Positions 57,820 to 64,000 of a stretch of DNA of 64,000 bases are shown one piece after another; position 1 is the stretch's first letter, and each line of letters opens with the position of its first letter. The translations under genes were made by a program, and so were the position numbers. This stretch comes from Phaffia rhodozyma (taxonomy: Eukaryota; Basidiomycota; Tremellomycetes; Cystofilobasidiales; Mrakiaceae): positions 2,403,501 to 2,467,500 of the forward strand of contig JACGZH010000001.1 in NCBI GenBank assembly GCA_014706385.1, given 5' to 3'. Below the pieces are notes generated by a model, which did no database searches, was not told the DNA's origin, and worked only from the letters and a program-made list of their open reading frames with translations.

Positions 57820-58454
57820 TCCGGTTTGAGTTCCCGTCCATACTCTTTTTTCTTTTTTTCCTTCTTCTTCTCCCCCTTCTTGCTTTGTCTTGTTTGAGTT
57901 CTAGTAATTATATCATACCCATCCGTGTTCTTTGAATAAACCCAATTCTAATCCGCTTCGTCTTGATAATCATTCATCCCAGAGGGAGGGGCCTCTCCTC
58001 TTGAATTCATCCTCATCTTTCCGTCTCTTCCCGTTTGTTGACTCTCCGGCCTCTTTACTCTGTTTGCAACGAAGCCTCCTTGTTTGAGTGTCCCCGTCTT
58101 GGTTAACAAGTCTTTTTCTTTTTAAATTTTTTTATTCTCTTTCTCGAGCACTGTTACCTATATATCCGTCTGCTTGTCTGCTCGTCTTTCCTTTCTTCTT
58201 AGATGTGTTGTTTCAGTTTTATATCTGGTGTTGTCCTTACTTCCTTCCTTTCTCTCCGGTACACCTGGAAATGTCAAGGTTTTTTTCTTCTCTCCTCCAA
58301 TGATGTCCTGTTCCTTCTGCAAACCTTTCGGAATCTTAACGGCACACATCAGACAGAGCCGCGATGAATGGATGGACGGATGGATAGATACATTAAGATA
58401 AAACACAAGATCGAAAAACGAAACAGACGTTTTACACTACAAAGCTATATAATC

Positions 58455-58523
<69 letters not shown>

Positions 58524-58743
58524 CCCCAGACAACATAGAGGGTTATCAAGAATCAAGGATGGACGCCACAGCGGGCATTATACCAGATATAGATAGGATT
58601 AATACGGAAGGAAGAATCATGGGAGAGGTTGATAGGACACCAGATCTAGATAGAGTTCTTTCCCTCGAGCTCCCTTCGGTGAACGTACTTCCCGGTGGAC
58701 TCCTGCCAGACCAAACCATGAGGACCATCGGTCGAGATATGCT
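57820..58743. other. Convergent 3' region ERD1 / His-rich gene
   Basis: 924 bp, T-rich on the plus strand to about 58320, then a (CA)n repeat at 58456-58520 followed by a C-run. No supportable gene; a minus-strand ORF at 58546-58728 has no recognised similarity. Confidence 0.4.
58456..58520 (+). repeat. (CA)n microsatellite
   Basis: About 32 perfect CA units followed by seven C. Confidence 0.95.
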
Positions 58744-59448
58744 CTACCTGCTTGGGCTTAGCGACTGCAGGTTCGAGGTCTGTTTTTTGGGGGGGAAGAG
58801 AAAGAGTGATACGGAAGGGTTACAAAACGCGTCACTATCAGTCAAAGTTCACAAACGAGAGGAGGAAGAAAGCCCGAGGAATAATTTAAAAAGAGAAGAA
58901 AAGAAAAAAAAAAGAAGAAAAGAGGACGAACTGTCATTGTGAGTGTTTACTTTGGGATCGAATCCAGCGTAGGTCTTATCGTTCTGCCTGGTAGCATCAG
59001 TAGGCGTGATGTTGTTCTTGATCTTCTCAGCCTCCCGTCCGACGTTTTCCTTCCTGGCAGGGTCAGTGTCCTGTCGATTTCCACCCGTGTTTCCGTAAGT
59101 GACACCCTCCGTTCCGTGAGAGTGGGAGTGGCCATGGGAATGGTCATGAGAGTGTCCGTCGGCGTGGGAGTGATCGTGAGTGTGGGTGTAGGTAGAGCTG
59201 CTAGTTCCACCGATGACACCAGCTCCGGCTCCAACACCGGCAGCAGATCCGATTCCGACACCGGAACCGACGCCAGAGGACGAATACTCTCCAATAGGAG
59301 CTCCCAAAGCGAACCCGCTGATGGGCACACTGCCGACGTTCCCGTGCGTGTGCTCGTGGGAGTGGGAGGTAGAATGAGAGTGAGGAGCAGAATCACCGTG
59401 TCGGAGATCCTGGGTTCCAGAAGGAGGGTTGGTAGTAGCGTAGGACAT
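58744..59448 (-). CDS. Histidine-rich hydrophilic protein of unknown function
   Basis: I do not recognise this gene. The ORF from 59448 reads MSYATTNPPSGTQDL, then two His-rich clusters: HSHSTSHSHEHTHG and HTHDHSHADGHSHDHSHGHS, separated by a Gly/Ala/Val/Ser-rich spacer. A more conserved-looking charged end follows: DPARKENVGREAEKIKNNIT then DKTYAGFDPK. At DPK a GTAAAC could be a donor, and an exon near 58780 would give the last residues (TSNLQSLSPSR), but this is a guess. Alternating His-Ser/Asp pairs resemble metal-binding tracts. No signal peptide or membrane segment is visible. It converges on ERD1. Confidence 0.5.
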
Positions 59449-60551
59449 TATCGTAGTAGTTATGACTTTGGGCTGACGAAAAACGGGTGGATGGATGGAT
59501 GGATGGAAGCAAAGAAGAACGACCAAGAGATGTGGATATTGATGTAGATGTAGATAGAGGAGAAGAAGAAAAGAGAAATCAATTTGACCAGACCAACGAA
59601 GGCCTTTTTGATGTTCTCCAAAGAAAGGCTGGAAACTGAGGGATGAATGACGTCAACGAGGAAATAAGCAACAGGCGCGTCATCGAGACTGCGCGCGCCC
59701 GCCTGGGGACAAGTCCTGGTTTCTCTCGATCGGTTCCACTTCTGTTTGGGACTCTTGCGGGAGGATGACAGAGCAATAGGGCTTTTGTATCGTCAAGTGT
59801 AAGGAGATGTAATTTGAGAAACAGATAATAAAGAGTAGAGATGGGGTTTTTGACGAGAGAGAGTGAGAAAGGGAGAGTGAGAGTGAGAGAGGGAGAAGAA
59901 GACAGAAGGAACAAGAAAAGAAGAATACAACGTTTTCACAGTCGACGAGGATATGAAGAATAAGAGGCAAAGAGGAAAGAGAAGCAATCCCGGTACAGAC
60001 CGATCGACAATCTCCCGTCGTCAGCCATGACTAGTTTCATCTGTCCTCGTAGAAAGCGTAAATGGAACCAATCACTTGAAGACGAGGGGAGAGATCGAAA
60101 GATCGAAAGAGGCGTAAATAAAAAGAGCAGAGAAAGATAAGGAGAAACGAAGCAAACGAACACGGTCATTCGGCGAAATGCAACGCAAAGCAGGACAGAA
60201 AGAGCAGGTATGGAGATGGGAAGGGAAGGGAAGTTTACCTTGGGAGCGAAATCTATATGCATCAAGATGAGAATGTCGTTTTTATATGAAGGAATGAAGA
60301 AAGAAGAAGAGGAAGATTGAAAGACGACGGCGGAGATATAGGTAAGATGGAGGAAGCGTGAGGAAAAAAAAACCTATCAATCGAAAAGGATGCTAGAGGG
60401 TGAGTAGAAGGTTCCGTTCAAGTATATATGGAAACAAAAGAGAAGGGAAGAAAATTCACAAAAACCCGGGAGAGAAAGAAAGAAGGAAGAAGGACGTTTC
60501 GTGATGCCAAGAACTGAATCGTTACACTCTTTTCGTTACCAAGGAACTGTC
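59449..60551. other. Gene-free stretch between His-rich and Ala/Ser-rich genes
   Basis: About 1.1 kb. A GGATGG repeat lies at 59489-59506, and purine-rich runs (AGAGAG) occur near 59855-59900 and 60280-60500. The 5' part should hold the His-rich gene's promoter. No family-like ORF seen. Confidence 0.4.
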
Positions 60552-61737
60552 TCAATCGGCCATGTCGATATCTAGCTCGTTCTGGCCGGATGATCTGGTC
60601 ATAGCAGCAGCAGCAGCGGCAGCGGCCTCGGCTTCGACTGTTCGTCTGGTCTGGCTCCTGGTTTGTCTGGTAGCAAAAGGTGAAGAGTCGTTTGGCTGGT
60701 AGAACTGCCTCTGAGCAGGTGGTGGTGATTGGAACGATGAATACGTATCCATGCCTTCTGTCAGCGGTGAAGTTGGTGAGGTAGGCGACGGGTAGTACGG
60801 TCTGTTACTCGGTGTGATTGAATTCGGGGTCCCCCCGACAGAGGATGAAGCAGCAGCGGAAGCGGCAGCGAGTGATTCGTCCAAATCAGCCAATCCTGAG
60901 TTTCTCGAGACCGGCACTCCGATCGGGCTGCCGTAGCCTGTACCCTGTTCGAAACCTTTGGAGTACGAGTTATGATGCAGGATGTTTGGCGGGCGGGACG
61001 AAAAAGAATTGTGAGGGTGATGGCTGTTGCTTGCGAATGACGCGTTCGACGTCAACGACGATGGCGGCGGGCCCGGCAGATGCCCATACGGATACTGATG
61101 GTATGAGGAGATCGGTGTAGGCTGACCAGGATGAGCCTGCGCCGGTGGCATAAATAATGTTTGTGACAGATGGGCCTAGAAAGAACAGATTGGGAGGAGG
61201 ACGGACGGTGTGTGAGGGGGCAAAATTTGAACATGAAAAGGGGCCGAAGAGAAGTAGGAGCGAGAAGAAGAAACCCAGGGAATCAGTCATGAGTTATCCC
61301 AAATGGATCAGGCGGCACTTCTGGTTGCCGAAACAAGAGAAGATAACGAGAAGGAAGAGATAGAAGAGAGTACACAAGATTACACGCTCGTCTACATCTT
61401 AAACCCGACGGGCCGGACGAGCCGGTCCGTGGGTTTAGCACGTCTTCAATTCAGGAAACGGAGGTATGGGTTCGTGGAAATAGAGTTGGACATGAAGACG
61501 ATAGAAACAGGTAGAAGGAAATGTGAAAAAGCCAACAGATATTGGCTCCTTCCCTCTGGACAACAGATTCGCCCAGATGCTCACAGACATAGAAAAGTAA
61601 AAGGGGAAAGTGGAGGAACACAACTCCTGATTAGGAATCGATCGACTTACATGAAGTGCTCGGAGGTCCATCGCTTCTTGACCGATACACGATGTGTTCA
61701 TCGTAGCAACCAGATCGTCAAAGTCGATAGCCGCCAT
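60552..61737 (-). CDS. Ala/Ser/Pro-rich protein of unknown function with a conserved-looking N-terminus
   Basis: Function unknown. Exon 1 starts at 61737: MAAIDFDDLVATMNTSCIGQ then EAMDLRALH before a GTAAGT donor near 61649. A likely exon 2 begins after TTTCTAG near 61178: AHLSQTLFMPPAQAHPGQ. That leaves an intron of about 470 nt, longer than most in this window, and an internal exon may be missing. The remaining 200 residues are low in complexity: Ser/Pro/His/Tyr-rich, with SSRPPNILHHNSYSKGF, a Pro-Ser run SPTSPTSPLTEG, then EAEAAAAAAAAAMTRSSGQ and the acidic end ELDIDMAD. The short helical N-terminus looks more constrained than the tail. A regulatory or adaptor protein is possible, but I cannot name a family. 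Confidence 0.5.
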
Positions 61738-63109
61738 ATTGGATGAGAATAGGGATGAGAATGTTTATGTGGACGTGGAAAAATGTGCTGAAAGAGATCA
61801 GGAGTTGAGGGGTTTTCCTCTTATAGCCAACGCGAGAGATAACGTTTAATTCCAGATCCAACGGGCAGGAAACCAGAAGAAACGGAATGGCTGAAACGTA
61901 GCAGAGCGATAGATCTTATATAGAGACGCTATCTGGGATCCGATCCACTTGATGTAGCCAGAGATGGAAGAAGGATGGGATAGGACGAGGGTTGAGAGAA
62001 TCGATGTTTCGTTCTGATAAGCGGAAGACGCAGGGAAGGAACAAACGAATGAAGGCTGAACACAACGAGGGAAAGGACGAATGGCTTACATAAGATGATT
62101 GCCACGTGATGACTCTTACATAAGCCTTTGATGTTCATGTGAAAAGCAATCAGATTCATCCAAAACGCGGTCGATGGCGTGAAATGGCGGTCACTCGACC
62201 GCGGCGCAGGCTGTACGTTATGAACTGATCGCTGCGCCATCTTTCGGCTCGGTATTTTTGGTTCCGAGATAGCCGAACCCGGTCTCGAGCCCGGTCCTGA
62301 CGGTTACAAATTGGCTACTCGAAGGCTGGACCTAGTTCTCCCACGGTTCGCTCAGGTCGAGGCCGGTCCGTGAGGGTCCAGCGCGGTTCCCTTCCGATTC
62401 CTTCCGAGTCAGGCGTAACCGAGTATGCTTCAAGTTCATTCCATTTCGAACGCCATTGGATATGTCTCAACCTTGAGCTCTCAGTGGATGTTCTGAACGA
62501 GCAAGAGAACATTTCTCTGTTTCCTTTCCTCTATGAACTCGGAGAGTGGATACCTGGGCCGAATAAGGATTGGTGCTGGCCGATTGATCGACTGACTGAC
62601 TGACTGACTGACTGACTGGTTCACCAACTAACTATCTAACTCACCGACCGATCGACCGGGTTTTATCTGACCGAGCATTCTCCTTCGCTGACGAAAAATG
62701 CACATGCTCTTCGCTGACGCTCGGATTAAAAGGATCTCCTCCTACTTTTTGCAGAGTTCTGGTTCTCCACAAAGATCTCTTTACCTTGTTTTTTTTTTCT
62801 TCCATTTTTATGAATTCTGAGTTATCAGATAGATTCTTCTCATTGGTCACTCTCTTCCCTGAGCCGAAAGCTTCATAAGACATGAAGATGGAGAAGACAC
62901 CATTAATTTTATCTGTCCTTTCTCCTACAGTGTGCATCTAGGAACAGGATCTCGGGAATAGTCATACAAGAGAATCTTTTTAGAAAAAGCAGAACGTGCA
63001 TATCTTTCCCTTTTCTCACTTTTCTCAGAAACCAAAGTTTTAGGGAGTCGACCTTGTTGCTCCTTCATCCTCTTCAGAGTAAGTACTCTTGAGAATTCTC
63101 ACACACGCC
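61738..63109. other. Gene-free stretch upstream of the siderophore transporter
   Basis: 1.37 kb between two divergent starts. It holds a GACT tandem run near 62589-62619, palindrome-rich sequence around 62270-62400 and an A/T-rich part toward 62780. I could not identify a GATA-factor cluster near the transporter, though TTATCA occurs at 62822-62827. No supportable ORF. Confidence 0.45.
62589..62619 (+). repeat. (GACT)n tetranucleotide repeat
   Basis: About seven tandem GACT units in the intergenic stretch. Confidence 0.85.
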
Positions 63110-64000
63110 ATGGCCGCCTCCGTTCGTAGCCCTCCAGCCTATAGGTCTTCAATCTCAAACGACCGAAAGAACTCTAAAGAAAGACCAGAAGAATATCAGT
63201 TGGACCTCTATGGAGACGCTAGTCCGGTAGGCCTCGTCCTCTGATCTCTCTTGTCTGTACAGAAAAGCCAATATGCAACCTGACTGAACCATCTTTTTCC
63301 TCCCTCTCTGCCGGATTATCAAATAAAGGGAGTTCGAAGAATCGCTGCGATCTCTGAAGAAATCGACACCAAGCTTCGAACAATTATGTTTGTCCGTTCG
63401 TTTATCTCTGTCGCTCCTTGAATCTGGGAGAATACTCCAGTGCAGCTGACATCCTTCCCATATCGATCCTCTATCATATGTCACGGGCTTACAATGGGAA
63501 CCGTAAAAAAAGGAATCTTTCTTGTCGCCTACGCCTATGGAATCGACGGAACCACCAGAGCGACGTTCCAAGCGTTTGCGACAGCTTCTTACTCAAATCT
63601 CAGTCTTTTGGCCACCGTCAACGTCCTCAGATCTATTATCGCTGCTGCCGCTCAGGTTGGCCTTTTTCCCCCTTTCCGCTCAATCTTTTCTCTTGAAAGC
63701 CTACTCCCATTAAGCAAATTCTGATGCTGAGGTTTGAAACCATTGCATATTCGTTGTTACTCTGATCTCTTTGAGTAGCCTCCTCTTGCCAAGGTAAACT
63801 CATCTGCCCGTTCTTATCTCTCCCCCTCTCGGTAAACTCCACTTATCAGTTTCCTCCCTTTTCCTCTTTATCAGATTGCAGACGTATTTGGTCGGGTCGA
63901 ATTAATCATCCTCTCCATCATCTTTGTGCGTCATTCTTTCTTGTTCTCGCTTGGATAACATCTTAACATTAAGATTGCCTCTTTGATCTTTCTATTTTAT
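63110..64000 (+). CDS. Siderophore-iron transporter (MFS, Sit1/ARN type), 5' part
   Basis: Major-facilitator importer of ferric siderophores, cut by the right edge. Exon 1: [20 protein letters not shown], an N-terminal cytosolic region ending GDASP before GTAGGC. Exon 2 is [21 protein letters not shown], matching the conserved GVRRIEAIS motif. After an intron: [20 protein letters not shown] then [20 protein letters not shown] and IIAAAAQ (first membrane segments), then PPLAK and [18 protein letters not shown], the expected second/third segment with the DVFGRVE signature. Small introns separate them. The remaining 10 or so segments lie outside the window. Confidence 0.9.

Noticed and set aside
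58456..58520. CA repeat as part of a CRISPR-like array
   Set aside because: It is a plain dinucleotide microsatellite without spacers in a eukaryotic genome.
1..64000. tRNA or rRNA genes
   Set aside because: I looked for GGTTCGA-type B boxes; those found lie inside coding exons and lack a cloverleaf by eye. A tRNAscan-SE run would settle it.

Overview
The window looks like nuclear DNA of a basidiomycete fungus, probably a Tremellomycete-type yeast. Genes are densely packed on both strands and interrupted by many short GT-AG introns. The products are eukaryotic housekeeping proteins with fungal signatures: a fungal MICOS subunit, Fes1, Atg5, a GLFG nucleoporin, a YAT-type permease and a siderophore transporter. 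The intron density and coding style remind me of Cystofilobasidiales such as Phaffia/Xanthophyllomyces, but that placement is inference. I saw no transposon, CRISPR array, rRNA or convincing tRNA.

Layout. (1) 1-6743: two TFIIIC subunits head to head, the B-block-binding large subunit (minus, cut by the left edge) and a TFIIIC90-like subunit (plus). (2) 6992-15125: a minus-strand series of a DUF202 membrane protein, a MIC26/27-like MICOS subunit and tyrosyl-DNA phosphodiesterase 1 with two N-terminal ubiquitin-interacting motifs. (3) 15448-31010: an Nhx1-type Na+/H+ exchanger, mitoribosomal protein mS35, Fes1, aspartyl aminopeptidase, Atg5 and an oxodicarboxylate carrier. (4) 31732-37228: a histidine-rich bHLH factor and a PDK-family mitochondrial protein kinase. 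(5) 37747-45835 (minus): a Nup49-type nucleoporin, a CPD photolyase and an amino-acid permease. (6) 45836-48879: a 3 kb stretch with no recognisable gene. (7) 48880-57819: histone chaperone ASF1, an OTU deubiquitinase and an Erd1-like EXS protein. (8) 58744-64000: a His-rich protein, an Ala/Ser/Pro-rich unknown protein and the 5' part of a siderophore-iron transporter.

The genes do not form one pathway. Functional links are local: the TFIIIC pair shares one upstream region; DNA repair and chromatin genes (TDP1, photolyase, ASF1) lie in the same window, and two of them have MluI-cell-cycle-box-like sequences upstream; several genes serve mitochondria (MICOS, mS35, carrier, PDK).

The most unusual signals are inferred microexons (4 and 14 nt in the photolyase, 10, 11 and 21 nt in PDK, a 6-nt first coding exon in ASF1), the UIM-bearing TDP1, and a roughly 40-bp hairpin sequence found upstream of two unrelated genes. 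Exon structures were inferred by eye from splice consensus and family conservation, so internal boundaries are approximate.
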